64,000 nt of DNA from Cardiocondyla obscurior (GCF_019399895.1 NC_091877.1:5290419-5354418); one strand, 5' to 3'. Shown: positions 21,193-31,460, numbered from the stretch's first letter. A program made the numbers and translations. Notes: a model not told the origin generated them from the sequence alone.

Positions 21193-22735
21193 TAAGATGG
21201 ATTGTCTAGCTCTGGAACGATTATCTCTTGAGCAACTACAAGAGGAATGTAGAAAATATGGCATCCTTGTTGGGTAAGATGATGCCCACTGCATTGATGC
21301 AATCATGTCACATTTTGAAAGATATACTCCAATAACAGACTTATTAACGGGCTTTCCTCAAGAAGCTGTTTCAGCATCTCTGTAACACTGCAAGGATGCT
21401 GTGGGGTCCGTTCTCCGTAATAGTGTATAGGATTAAAATAAAAAGAAGTCCAAGTAACTAACGTAGCACTGATTTATTTCCTTCTTCCTTAGCGGTTCCT
21501 TATTGACAGCAATTAACTTTACGCGGTTACAAATGTGAATGCCTGTTTGGGCCACAGTTGTTCATTAATATACCGTGCTGTTGCTAAACCAAAATTCTTA
21601 GCACTCAGCAATTCGCGAGTGGCAACCGCGAATGTTCTAGAAGCGTCGCGCCCCGGCCGGAAACGCCCGGTTACCTTGATCGGCGATATTCTGCCGATCT
21701 CGTTAAATTGTCGCGCGCATGCGAGGTTTTTATGTTATTCTCGAGCCTTCTGTTACCAAGGGCTCGGGATATAACATCTCTTAGTAATAGTTTACTACAA
21801 AATCGAAGCTGTGTTTCTGTACCAGCTACACCTGCTACTAATTCTACGCATACGGTGTTAAATCAAGATACAACTAATCAGCTATACTCTCTGCTGCCTC
21901 AGTTGTTAAACACACTCAACCAAAATACGTATCAAAGTACTGTAAGACAACCACCTCCTTTAATTTCTTGCTCATCGATGCAACCAGGTTATCAAACGTT
22001 TCACCCAAGTGTGTCTACAAGCACCATTAGCTCGTCAAGATCAGTATTAGCGCAGATGCCTTCTGCTCAAGCTATTAATTCGCTCAAAGCTCAATTGCCG
22101 TTCTTTTATGGTACAGAGGAATCAGACGTGGAGATATAGCTCGAGAAGGTTGAAATGGTTGCAAGAATACATGGAGTCACTGAAGATATAGTCCTACTCT
22201 CAGCTTCTAATAAATTAATTAAAACCGCCAAAAAGTGGTTTGATTTGTCAACTGGAGACATTAACATTTCATGATCTACCTACAAAAAGCTATTACTGAC
22301 CGCTTTAAAAAAGTTATATGATTTCAAGCCGTAATGCAAAAAACCGAAGCTCGTCGCTGGAATTTTTTCAAAGAATCCTTCCACGATTATGCGATGGACA
22401 AGTTGGCTATAATGAAAAGTCTACGATTGTCTGATAGAGATACGATACAATATCTAATTTCGGGTATCAATTCTCAATCCTTAAGATATACCGCAGCAGC
22501 ATTACAATCTTTCTCAATAGACAAATTTCTGAAGTCTATGCATATAATTACTAATCAATAAAAAATATTCAACAAAAAAGACTTAACTAATCCTACCAAA
22601 TTGGATAAGAATAAATTTTTTAAACCTACTAATGAAACATAGAAACATCAAATCAATAAGAATCTCTTTTGTTTCCACTGCCGGAGCGAAGGCCATACTA
22701 AACGGGATTGCTTGAAGCTCAAAAAGAAGTCTCAA
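21193..22735 (+). pseudogene. Gypsy-2 gag
   Basis: The ATG at 21,193 gives MDCLALERLSLEQLQEECRK, a common Gypsy gag start. After the solo LTR at 21,381-21,776 the frame resumes with a Ser/Thr/Gln-rich linker, then LKAQLPFFYGTEESDVEI and capsid-like sequence (WNFFKESFHDYAMDKLAIM). A CCHC zinc knuckle, CFHCRSEGHTKRDC, lies near 22,672-22,713. Several in-frame stops occur, including ones where Trp would be expected (22,137 and 22,272). Confidence 0.8.
21381..21776. repeat. Solo LTR, 396 bp (family S, copy 2)
   Basis: Runs from TGTAACACTGC to GGATATAACA with the 4-bp duplication TCTC at 21,377-21,380 and 21,777-21,780. It interrupts Gypsy-2 gag: removing it plus one TCTC joins the coding sequence of both sides. 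Related to the solo LTRs at 17,306 and 62,631 through blocks such as GGGGTCCGTTCTCC. Confidence 0.88.
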
Positions 22736-23109
22736 TAACAGTCAAACCAGGTTCTCATCCTTCTGCTGTCGCTGTCATAGAACAAGAAGCATCTATAGTC
22801 AACACTGCTGATGTTGAGTCATCGATGGCGTCAATTCAGGATGTTAGTATCAATGTCATTCAAACAGAATATACAGTAATAGACGTTAAGGAACTGAACA
22901 GTCAGAACTGTAAGTTATCTGCATTGATTGACACGGGCAGCCCAATTTCTTTTGTGCGTGCTTCTATTTTTAAACAATTTTTTGATACAAACGAACTGTT
23001 AATAGATAAAAATGTAAATATTTACAAAGACGTTAACAATTGTCCTATCAAGATATTAGGTAAAGTTCACTCTAATATTCGCTTCAGTTGTAATAAACTT
23101 ATGCTATGA
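22736..23109 (+). pseudogene. Gypsy-2 protease region
   Basis: An aspartic protease with the active site ALIDTGSPISFV near 22,920-22,957, followed by PIKILGKV. The open frame runs 22,708-23,109. At about 23,103 the sequence jumps to the end of RNase H, so the reverse transcriptase and most of RNase H are deleted. Confidence 0.78.
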
Positions 23110-23438
23110 ATAAAGCTCATTTAAATCCATGTATTGCCAGATGGACTCTTCATCTTCAGAATTACAAATTTAAAGTTATTCACCGTGAGAGCAAAAAGAT
23201 GCAACACATTGACGCTCTTAGCAGAGTCGTAGCATTGGTTGGTATGATGCCAATTGAAAATGAACTTGAATATAGACAACTTAAGGGGATCCTAAAGTGG
23301 ATGGCAAACTCAAACGGGGATGGTAATAATGGAATTACAAATGTTGGTATTATTGACAGAGTCGGTAATATCAACATTTGTAATTTTTTTATTACCATCT
23401 TTGTTTTTAATTATTGCATATTATGCATACGTACATAA
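23110..23438 (+). pseudogene. Gypsy-2 RNase H tail
   Basis: Begins with NPCIARWTLHLQNYKFKVIH and MQHIDALSRV, the usual end of a Gypsy RNase H domain just before integrase. The frame stays open to 23,438 through Asn/Gly-rich sequence with no homology that I recognise. Confidence 0.72.
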
Positions 23439-23460
23439 ATGTACAAGCGCATAAAGCATT

Positions 23461-23850
23461 AGATTCTTCTGATATATCTTAGAATCAGTACCATCGTTTT
23501 ACATGCTTCTGATTCTTGTTACATTCAGTACCATCTAAACAGATGCTTCTGATGTTTCTTAGAATCAGTACCATTGTTTTACATGCTTCTGATTTTTGTT
23601 ACATTCAGTACCATCTAAACAGATGCTTCTGATGTTTCTTAGAATCAGTACCATCTAAACAGATGCTTCTGATTCTTGTTAGAATCGGTACCATCATATT
23701 AGATGCTTCTGATTTTTCATAGAATCAGTACCATCTAAACAGATGCTTCTGATTCTTGTTAGAATCGGTACCATCATATTAGATGCTTCTGATTTTTCAT
23801 AGAATCAGTACCATCTAATTAAATGCTTCTGATTCTTCCTTACATTCACT
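23461..23850. repeat. 40-bp minisatellite, about ten copies
   Basis: The unit is about 40 bp and contains AGATGCTTCTGAT followed by AGAATCAGTACCATCTAAAC. Variants alternate between TTACATTCAGTACC and TTAGAATCAGTACC. No gene overlaps it. Confidence 0.88.
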
Positions 23851-23924
23851 GTCTTAATGATCGCGGCGAACCTCACGTCGGAAGCTCCGGACGTTTTGAC
23901 AGCTACAAGCAACATAACCCTATT

Positions 23925-24905
23925 CGGGATCGGTAATCTCGCTCCGCTAAGATCGCTGGATCGAGTCCTTTCGGATACATTTTATAATTTTTTTTTGCGT
24001 GTGCAAAAAGCAATTATATTTTACACAAATACATCGTTTTCCTTTGCTACGTAACAACAGTGTATTTGTGTAAAATATAATTGCTCTTTGCACACGCAAA
24101 AAAAAAATTAAAAAAATAAAATAAAATTTAAAATGTATCCGACGAGACTCGATCCAGAAATTTCAGAGGAGCGAAATTACCGATCTCGCGTTTAGTCGCT
24201 GCGCTACACTGATCTTTTTGTTAACCTAATTACATTATGGGTATTTATGTCTCAATACAGTATGAACCGACTAGAGGAACAGAAGGAAGAAGAGACGAAT
24301 TGACGGATGGATGGATGTAACATCGTTGAAAAAAATGTATTTTTAAGTTAATTCTCTTTCATAGTTGTCGGCGGATACGGGATCGTCGCCTACGAAGACG
24401 ACGTACTCGACGGCGACGATCTCGTACTCGCCGGCGACGATCCCGTACTCGCCGGCGACGATCCCGTACCCGCCGGTGACGATCCCGTACCCGCCCGCAA
24501 CTAATTGAAAATGAACTTAAAAATACATTAATACATAAACTTAAAAATACATTTTTTCCAACGATGTTACATCCAGCCATCCGTCAATTCGTCTCTTCTT
24601 CCTTCTGTTCCTCTAGTCGGTTGATACTGTATTGCGACATAAGTACCCGTAACGTAAGTAGGTTAACAAAAAGATCGGTGTGGCGCAGCGACTAGACGCG
24701 TGATCGGTAATCTCGCTCCGCTAAGATTGCTGGATCGAATCGGGTACAATCCTGTCGGGTACATTTTTAATTTTATTTTTTTTTAATTTTTTTTTTGCGT
24801 GTGCAGAGAGCAATTATATTTTACACTAATACATCGTTTTTCTTCGCTAAGTAATAACGGTGTATTTGTGTAAAAATATAATTGCTCTTTGCACACGCAA
24901 AAAAA
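23925..24905. mobile_element. Foldback composite with tRNA-like modules
   Basis: Around a GC-rich centre (24,366-24,500) lie inverted arms 24,230-24,360 and 24,545-24,680 with strong identity (ATCGTTG, GAAGAAGAGACGAATTGACGG). Further out is a module with tRNA-like promoter boxes: on the right TGGCGCAGCGACTAG (24,680) and GGATCGAATC (24,732), on the left the same inverted (24,218 and 24,150), plus a third partial copy at 23,928-23,980. Each is followed by T-rich sequence and a 100-bp hairpin (23,997-24,098 and 24,797-24,899) built on GCGTGTGCAAAGAGCAATTA. The A- and B-box resemblance suggests SINE-derived parts (inference). Confidence 0.65.
24366..24500. repeat. GC-rich 21-bp minisatellite at foldback centre
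   Basis: About six copies of a 21-bp unit CGATCCCGTACTCGCCGGCGA. On the minus strand it encodes an Arg/Asp repeat (RVRDRRRR), but nothing indicates that this is a real protein. Confidence 0.85.
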
Positions 24906-25005
24906 TAATTTGACAATTTTTTTACTGTTGTTCGTCCGTGCCATCTGTCAGAACATGTGACAATTAATCTTAGACATAATTCTTTACATCTTTACCATAA
25001 AATAT

Positions 25006-25289
25006 TGTTACGCCCGGTACACGGAGCAGCATGAAGCTGCCGGCTCGCTCCGAAGTCTCGGTTCCCCGTTGCCAGGGGAACGAAGATTATTATTATTTAT
25101 TAAATGACAGTTCTGCCCGTGCCTTGAATCGGTGCAGTCGCTGTATCTCTGCATGTTCTAATTAAACTGTTCGTTCTTTTTATAAATCGTCTCTTTCTTT
25201 CGCGGAGCTCCGGCGCCGCGAGTTAGTGTGTGTGAGTGTGTGAGAGACGCGAACGCGGAAACGTTCGCCGACCCGTTCCCGGCGTAACA
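25006..25289 (+). repeat. Solo LTR of the Gypsy-1 family, 284 bp
   Basis: Begins TGTTACGCCCGG and ends CCGGCGTAACA with ATAT on both sides (25,002-25,005 and 25,290-25,293). It is homologous to the Gypsy-1 LTRs at 32,832 and 39,125 but more diverged. Confidence 0.9.
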
Positions 25290-25650
25290 ATATCATTATG
25301 GCACATGCTGACACATGCACGGAAATCTAAATCGTAGAAAAGACTAATCTTTTTTTGTAAGCTTTTAATCGTAATATAATCAGTGTTATCGTCTTTCTCG
25401 ATGTTGACTGCATTGGAGACTGGTGTCTGATTGTGCATTTTAACAACATAACCTGTATACTAAACGAATGTTGTGCAGATAAATATAATACGAAAATTTT
25501 TTTTTTATTTTTGATCTTAATCTGACCAGTCTCCAACACATTGAAGTATGTACATTATTCGTGTAAAGCGATTTTTAATTCCGTAAAACTGATTCAAAGA
25601 TTAGTCAATTCTCGTAGTAGGTGGTAAAACAAGAAGCTTTAAGATCCCCT
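25290..25650. other. Unassigned stretch inside Gypsy-2
   Basis: No supported gene. It has AT-rich sequence with short minus-strand frames that show no motif, and leads into the integrase at about 25,660. Confidence 0.35.
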
Positions 25651-25659
25651 TAAAGATTC

Positions 25660-26675
25660 TAAGCTAAGTAAATTAGCACACGATCTAGAATTTAAGGAAA
25701 ACGAAAAGTTTGAATTTATTATTGGTCTTATTTATTTCAGAGACGGTGATAAAAGACGTTTTGTTGTACCAGATTCAATGATTTATTTTATCATAAGAAT
25801 TCACCATGATGATCTCGCGCATTGTAGCTTTGAAAAGACTATACAAAGTATTAATGCTAATTACTGTTACCCGTTTTTAAAAAGAAAAGTTAGAGATTAT
25901 ATAGAGAATTGTTTAGTTTACTTGTTAGCCGACTCTTCTGCTGATACTAAGGAAGATGAAATGCAAATTGTAAATTCTGCTTCAGTTCCCTTTCAAATTT
26001 TACACGTTGATCATTTTGGTCCCTTATCAAAATCTTTAGATGGAACAAAACATATTTTAGTTATTATTGATACATATTCCAGATTTCTTTGATTATTTGC
26101 TGTAAAATCAACGAGTTTAAAAGAAGTTATTTGTTGCCTAAATGGTTTATTTAATATTTTTGGTAATCCAGATACGTTAATATCGGACAGAGGAATCGCT
26201 TTCACTTCGTTAGAATTTTCTAATTTTTTTAAAGATAAAGCTGTTAAACATCATTTAGTTGCAGTAGCAGCCCCGTGGGCTAATGGCCTTGTGGAAAGAG
26301 CCAATAGATATCTCAAAAGCTCTTTGAGAAAAACTGTAGAATGTCAAGAATCTTGGTCTACTCATCTTGCTACGGTTTAATATGCTATTAATAATACTGT
26401 TCACTCTTCTATAAAGACTACTCCTTCTAAATTTTTTTTAGAATATGATCAAAGAAATCTTGGAGACGCCAATTTTGTTAAACAGTTAAAAGAAATTGCC
26501 AGCATCGAAACTAATACTAAATTAGAAAGGGATAGAAGCAGAGTGTTAGCTGAAGAAGCAACTAAAAAAATAAAAAAATATAACAAAATTATTTACAACT
26601 CTCATCATAAGAAACCTTCCAAGTACAAAGAAGGCGATTACGTTCTTATCAGAGACTCAGTACTGAAGCCAGGTG
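25660..26675 (+). pseudogene. Gypsy-2 integrase
   Basis: Begins near FRDGDKRRFVVP, with a degraded zinc finger (HHDDLAHCSFEKT; the CxxC is altered to CLVYLL). The catalytic core follows: LHVDHFGPL with the first Asp, TLISDRGIAFTS with the second Asp, and ANGLVERANRYLK with Glu. In-frame stops interrupt it at 26,090 (TGA after SRFL) and 26,378 (TAA before YAINNT). The chromodomain-proximal part reads KYKEGDYVLIRD and then fuses into mariner sequence near 26,676. Confidence 0.82.
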
Positions 26676-27390
26676 AAGATAAAACGGGATTATCCTCAAA
26701 ACTCGATGTATGGGTTCCCCATGTTCTCACAGAGAGAAACCTGTGTCGCCGCATTGACGTCTGCGATTTGCTTCTCAAACGTCACGAAAATGATCCGTTT
26801 TTGAAACGCATCATCACTGGAGACGAAAAATGGGTTGTATACAACAACGTCAAACGCAAGAGGTCATGGAGCAAAAAAGATGAACCAGCTCAAACCATTT
26901 CAAAAGCCGATATTCACCAAAAAAAGGTGATGCTGTCTGTTTGGTGGGATTTTAAAGGAATTGTTTTTTTGAGCTTTTACCGGATAACACAACGATTAAT
27001 TCGGAAGTCTACTGTCATCAGCTAGACAAACTGAATGATGCATTTCAACAGAAAAGGCCAGAATTAATCAACGGGAAAGGTGTAGTGTTTCACCAAGACA
27101 ACGCGAGACATCACACAAGTTTGGTCACTCGCCAAAAGCTTTTACAGCTTGAATGGGATACAATGCCACACCCACCATATTCTTCAGACCTGGCACCATC
27201 GGATTATTATTTGTTCCGGTCACTCCAAAATTTTTTAGACGGTAAAACCTTCACCACAAATGGAGGTCAAAAACCACTTCAAGCAGTTTTTCACTAGCAA
27301 AAACCAAAAATTTTATGAACGTGGAATTATACTACTACCAGAAAGATGGCAAAAGGTGTTGGACCAGAACGGCCAATATATAATTTAATA
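26676..27390 (+). pseudogene. Mariner transposase, catalytic domain
   Basis: Mariner transposase cuts and joins DNA using a D,D34D triad. The first Asp is in ITGDEKWV, the second in VVFHQDNARHHTS and the third in SSDLAPSDYYLF. Frame changes near 26,960-27,030 and 27,285 break the gene. The first part lies in one continuous frame (26,543-27,025) with the end of Gypsy-2 integrase. Confidence 0.85.
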
Positions 27391-27472
27391 AATTATTTGT
27401 TTATTATACGAAAACTGTCTTTCATTTCCACAAAAAAAAACAAAATTACTTTCCGAACAACCCAATAATTTT
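26676..27472 (+). mobile_element. 5'-truncated mariner transposon
   Basis: Only the catalytic half of the transposase and the right end are present. The coding part starts near GLSSKLDVWVPH. The downstream end carries the right terminal inverted repeat, TTACTTTCCGAACAACCC (27,448-27,465) and the expected AATA. The left repeat and N-terminal helix-turn-helix are gone. Confidence 0.85.
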
Positions 27473-27646
27473 TTTTTCTTAGTATAAGTTTATGTAATTA
27501 TAATTTATTTTTGCGTTATTTTATATTTGTTTTTTTTTTTATATATTAATTAGTAGTAAAGAATTAATTTTTTGTGTTATTATTTTAAGTTTTAGTTACT
27601 AGTTTTGTATTATTTTATTTTGCGTGGATTTAGAAAATCAATCTTA
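27473..27646. other. Short AT-rich Gypsy-2 remnant
   Basis: Between the mariner end and the large LTR. No features beyond T-rich tracts. Confidence 0.4.
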
Positions 27647-27892
27647 TGTTACGTCCACGCCCTTTTTAATTTCTTTCTTTCTAGAATATTCTGAATCCAC
27701 AAAGATGACTAATAATAAATGAAAAGTCAAGTAGAAAAGAATTTTATCTATAACAATGGAAAATTTAAGAAAATGATTCAGACAGCCCTATGGTAAGCGA
27801 TACACGCGGGACAAATAAACTTTCTTTCTAGAATGTTCTGAATTCATAAAGATGACATTATTTTACCCGCGATTCGTGTGTGATTATTCCGA

Positions 27893-28351
27893 GTGCTCCG
27901 AACCGAAGGACAAACCAATCGATCCGCTAGCAGTTTAAACCAACCGATCCGGCTGCTCGCTCAAACCCGCCGATCTTCCGGACGCACTAATCCGCCGATC
28001 TCACGAATTCGCCGATCCGCCAGAAGGACGATTAGACGCCAAGGCCATTTCGAAGCTTCATCCGCCTTTATTAAAAAAAACCACCTAAGTAGTGAGTCCA
28101 ACACTCATTTTCTCGAATTTCCGTTTACAATTGCTAAATTAAATCGCTCATTTATAGTGAGCGAACGCAACCACACTCTTCCGCTGAATCTAAAAACCAT
28201 ACGTCCGACTACGATTATTTACTCGTCGAGCTTAAAAGAAGGCTTCCTATGCCATGCAGTGGAAGCTACGATTGTTAAATTTGCTATTCTGAACTTCGAC
28301 TTTACGCGGATTATTGTGAGGCCCAAGGCCCGTCGTATTCTCCGACTCTGA
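27893..28351 (+). other. Open frame 1 in large LTR
   Basis: A 152-codon frame, Arg/Ser-rich at the start and with no recognised domain. It may be chance in the GC-richer part of the LTR, or an upstream exon of the frame at 28,375. Confidence 0.25.
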
Positions 28352-28374
28352 TTGAATCACCGAACCGCCTTTCT

Positions 28375-28677
28375 TTGTTTAGTCCTCTTACTCCTCCACC
28401 GGTTCCTCTCTTGAGTTTTTCGCATTCTTTCTCTTCTCCTTTCTCTCCTCTACCTAATCATCAATATCGACATTTCCTTGACCAAGTAGTAGGCAAATAT
28501 CCTCACCCGCCTCAAGAAACCCCGGAACCTCAATCCTTCCCTCTTCCAGTCTTTAAATCAGAATACAAACTTTCCGATAACGATCCTGTCATCTTTGTTT
28601 ATCATCCCGAACATCCAATTCCTTTCATTCTTCCGGAATCACACTTGTCAAACTTCTATTCTCCTCCCGTTCTGTAG
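28375..28677 (+). CDS. Proline-rich ORF inside the large LTR
   Basis: A 100-codon frame beginning with a Pro-rich segment (LTPPPVPLLSF) and ending with DPVIFVYHPEHPIPFILPE. The latter resembles NILIFYPGVEHPFLTP in the ORF of the other large LTR (56,498-57,314, minus strand). Both ORFs run in the LTR sense direction near its middle. I do not recognise a function. A gene carried inside the LTR, or a non-autonomous element with its own ORF, are both possible. Confidence 0.45.
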   Translation: MFSPLTPPPVPLLSFSHSFSSPFSPLPNHQYRHFLDQVVGKYPHPPQETPEPQSFPLPVFKSEYKLSDNDPVIFVYHPEHPIPFILPESHLSNFYSPPVL

Positions 28678-29290
28678 CGTCTTTGTGGATTCAAATTATA
28701 ATATTATTATTATTAATCAAATTTTTAATAACTTCGGTTATACTGTCTTTTTGTAATCTTTTGAAAATATATTTGTTTTTGTTTTTTTTATAAATCTGAT
28801 TTCTCTAATTATTTTAGCTTTAAGTCGCACCGGCTCCATCCCTGATAACAGGTGATTCTTCTATCACCTTATCAAAAGAAGCGGCCACCGATCACGCAGC
28901 TTAAATAAGACATATTATCTCTCGAGACATTGACTCTTATTGTAGCTTTTGGTGTGAACGGTATCTCGAGTACACTATTTATAGTGTATTTCGAGATTTT
29001 AAGGTTAATTACCCAGACCTGCCTCATCCTTTTCCTCGTATCTTTAATTATCAACGGTCTGGACGTAACACTTATGATCTCAAATTAATTTCATTGTATC
29101 GATTCGGCGCGAGCTATATATTGTATTTGTTTTTCATTTAAAGGAAAGAATTGCTTAAGTTATTTTGCGTCAATCTCATATAATTCTTTAAGTTTATAAA
29201 AGTTTATTACTTCTTAGTTTAAGCAAAATTATATTATGTTAAAACTTCTTATAATTTATGTACGTAACATTCGAAACAAATGCTTTGTCA

Positions 29291-29304
29291 GGATGGTCGG
29301 AAGG
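29291..29304 (+). promoter_or_regulatory. Polypurine-tract-like run before Gypsy-2 3' LTR
   Basis: AGGATGGTCGGAAGG ends directly at the TG of the LTR (29,305). Purine-rich sequence at this place is expected to prime plus-strand synthesis and supports calling 29,305-29,582 the 3' LTR. Confidence 0.5.
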
Positions 29305-29582
29305 TGTAATAGTTACACTTCAGTTAGTTATACGGTGTGATTGGTCTTGGGTACGCCTAGCTTAACAGGATTGGCTGAAATGGGTGAGCATGCGCGGGGA
29401 AAAAACATGACGAGTGTGTGCATGAGTGAGAGAGCTGAAGGTTTGGTGTGTGTGTGTAAGACGGATGAAGAGAAGAAAGTAGAATATAATTATTTCATAT
29501 ACAAGTCCTGGATTCCATCCACATTCCCTCACTGCTTGAGCTCATCCTGACATCAAGGTTCTAAGACCAACCTATTTCTGCA
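29305..29582 (+). repeat. 3' LTR of Gypsy-2
   Basis: Begins TGTAATAGTTACAC and ends CTATTTCTGCA. It matches 20,402-20,680 with scattered substitutions. Merlin coding sequence starts immediately after it on the minus strand. Confidence 0.82.
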
Positions 29583-30487
29583 TTACCTAGAGAGTTGTAG
29601 GACTTTCAACAATCGGACATTATTATCGTTCCAGGCAGAATCCATTGCTTGAAGAAATTTATTAAAGTGCTCTCGGTTCGATCAGGAACAGACACGAGAA
29701 AGATTTTTCCGCTGTCCCGCTTATACCTGCCGACAATTCACTTTCCATCTATTATTCGACCGCAGTTATATTTTCTTTTGTCGATTTTGGCTTTATCAAT
29801 CTCCACGACTTTTCCGGGCTCTCCAAGTACCGTCGAATTTTTACTCGACCAGTTGATGCAAACCTATATCATTTAATTACAGATTTTATAATGTATAATA
29901 ATAAGTATAAAATATATTGAGTAAATTATATTATTTTATTTACATCGCGATAAAAAGAAATCCAATCAACAACCGTCATACTCGTAAATTGAAGCTTCCT
30001 GCACAGAAAATGTTGCCGTGGTAGTCGCAATATGATATAATACGCAGTTAATCTGCACACCATTTTTAATGATAATTTGGTATGGCTAAACCATGTATCG
30101 ACTTTAGCACTTGACTTAAAATTACATTGTCGTGTGATTATTTTTGTCAAAAAATGATTTACGACAACGAAATACTAGAGTACTTTTATCAATTATTAAT
30201 TTTACGTTGCATCTTAAACACTGTATTTCACATGCAATTAATTTATGTTTTATCAAGAAATCTGTTAACTTAGTTTTATTATGAGTAACAGCTAAAAATT
30301 CGTAGAGCTGCATTTTGTAACCACACAGCGTTGTCAAGATGTAACAAATAAGTATCATGTTGTCAAAATTAAGAAATAAACAAAATAAAACAGGAAAAAG
30401 TAAAACTAATAATGTTGACGCAAGTTCGAATTTTGGCGCCTGGCATAAGGGGGGCTTTTTAAAGCAGGAAAAAGGAAAGGGGAGCAT
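29583..30487 (-). pseudogene. Merlin transposase, N-terminal part and DDE start
   Basis: On the minus strand: a degenerate zinc ribbon (CLRCNVKLIIDKSTLVFRC), then DTWFSHTKLSLKMVCRL, TSMTVVDWISFYRDV, then after a frame break EKVVEIDKAKIDKRKYNCGR, VSVPDRTESTL and WILPGTIIMSDC, a TGA where Trp is expected, KSYNSLG. This is the ISXO2-like/IS1595 layout: zinc ribbon, then first Asp (VEID) and second Asp (ISD-type). The remainder lies at 20,045-20,400. Confidence 0.8.
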
Positions 30488-30680
30488 GCAGAGTATACGT
30501 TGACATTCGTGGTGTGATATATTATCTAACCTAGTATCAATATTAAAAAATTCATAACTTTATTACTTATGCTTTGCGACTATTTTAACAAACAGATTCG
30601 TTTTTTACAGGTCGAAATCTACGCGTAACCAAAATTTCAAAAAGATCGGAGTGTAGGCCCGTTTTCTATACATTTACTTA
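30220..30680 (-). repeat. Right long inverted repeat of the Merlin element
   Basis: Inverted partner of 19,590-20,040, overlapping the transposase start. It ends near TTTTCTATACATTTAC at 30,670-30,685. Confidence 0.75.
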
Positions 30681-30689
30681 AAAATATAT

Positions 30690-31090
30690 TTGCTACACTT
30701 AACAAAAGTTATTTATATTTCGTATAAATATTTTTAATGATTAATTTGATTGATGAAATTGAAATAAATCACGTTTCAATAACTCATGACTACATTTCTT
30801 AAAATAATTTTTTTCTTTATTGAGTGAATAACTTAGTTAATAGTCAAATTATATTTTACAAATAAAAAATAGCATTTTTTTTCTTTAAAAAAATGCGCGT
30901 ATAACTGTATACATAAACATCAATTACTGAAAAATGTGTAATTAGACATTAATATTTGTAAAATATAATTATTGTATTGTTGCGCTCCGCACGAGGTATT
31001 CCGCTCGAATGGAAGACTTTTCAAACTCTCACTTACACTCGCGCCTTACTCTTACTTTACGAAAAAAATCGGCACAAGATTACAAAAGAA
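30690..31090. other. No gene seen
   Basis: AT-rich, with a short GC-richer patch near 30,982-31,060 (TTGCGCTCCGCACGAGG) that could be the edge of another LTR or transposon. Confidence 0.4.
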
Positions 31091-31460
31091 AACTGAAAAC
31101 TTTATTACTTTAAAGTGGCACTTTCAAATATATCAACTCCTGTCAATAGGTTCGGAGAAGATTGAACATATATGAGCCGTTTATTTTGAAAGTGGCCTAA
31201 GTCCATTTATCTTCAAATCGAAATAGTTAAGGGTTTGCGTTTCTATAAATTTAAAAATATACGTATGGGATACTAATGAGTCATACTGCTTAAGTGTATC
31301 TAAGGGTGTTAAATTTATAGTTTCTATTAAAATAGTGGCAATTATTAAGTGTATAATATGCGTTTCTTTATCAAGAGTTAGACCACTTTCAAAATTAAGA
31401 ACCAGATTCGTTATAAAATTTGAAGGTGCCCAAGTCTATTTAACATAATTTAAAATGCTT
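31090..31460. repeat. Terminal fragment of a Sola-like element
   Basis: ATATATGAGCCGTTTATTTTGAAAGTGGCCTAAGTCCATTT (quoted in part) matches the inverted sequence at 43,516-43,556. A second AGAGTTAGACCACTTTCAAAA block lies at 31,373. It appears to be a non-coding relative of the element ending near 43,560. Confidence 0.55.

Larger units (their letters stand above)
27647..29070 (+). repeat. Large solo LTR, 1,424 bp (family L, copy 1)
   Basis: Begins TGTTACGTCCACG and ends GGTCTGGACGTAACA, so the terminal 10-11 bp are an inverted repeat. CTTA flanks it on both sides (27,643-27,646 and 29,071-29,074). A duplicated block with CTTTCTTTCTAGAATRTTCTG occurs near 27,680 and 27,820. It carries open frames in its middle. 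It is related in ends, an early AGAATATYCTGAATC block and ORF to 55,964-58,635. No internal retrotransposon genes are attached, so a solo LTR is the simplest reading. Confidence 0.75.
20402..29582 (+). mobile_element. Ty3/Gypsy retrotransposon (Gypsy-2), heavily decayed and nested
   Basis: LTRs of 279 and 278 bp lie in the same orientation at 20,402-20,680 and 29,305-29,582. Between them, in order on the plus strand, are gag (21.2-22.7 kb), protease (22.9-23.1 kb), the end of RNase H (23.1-23.2 kb) and integrase (25.65-26.67 kb). Reverse transcriptase is deleted. The element sits inside the Merlin transposase gene. At least five other insertions or repeats lie within it. A clear target-site duplication was not found, so the pairing of the two LTRs rests on orientation, order and the reconstructed Merlin gene on both sides. 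Confidence 0.75.
19590..30680 (-). mobile_element. Merlin (IS1595-like) DNA transposon, host of nested insertions
   Basis: The transposase gene reads on the minus strand from about 30,487 to 29,583 and resumes at 20,400 down to about 20,050. A Gypsy element (20,402-29,582) separates the halves. Outermost, 19,590-20,040 is an inverted copy of about 30,220-30,680, giving terminal inverted repeats of about 450 bp that include the start of the coding region. The ends read GTAARTGTATAGAAAA inwards, and the flanks look like an imperfect TAAAAATA-type duplication. Confidence 0.75.

Noticed and set aside
23461..23850. CRISPR-like array
   Set aside because: Regular 40-bp periodicity comes from continuous tandem repetition with no unique spacers, and the genome is eukaryotic.
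24359..24580. Arg/Asp-repeat open frame on the minus strand
   Set aside because: It is the translation of the 21-bp GC minisatellite and its flanks, so it is a by-product of the repeat.
24672..24755. A true tRNA gene
   Set aside because: A- and B-box-like sequences are present, but I could not fold a proper acceptor stem and anticodon arm, and the module is repeated inside a foldback element. SINE-like origin is more likely.
27647..29070. DNA transposon with 11-bp terminal inverted repeats
   Set aside because: Possible, but the 4-bp duplication, TG...CA termini and lack of a transposase fit an LTR better. Kept as LTR with moderate confidence.
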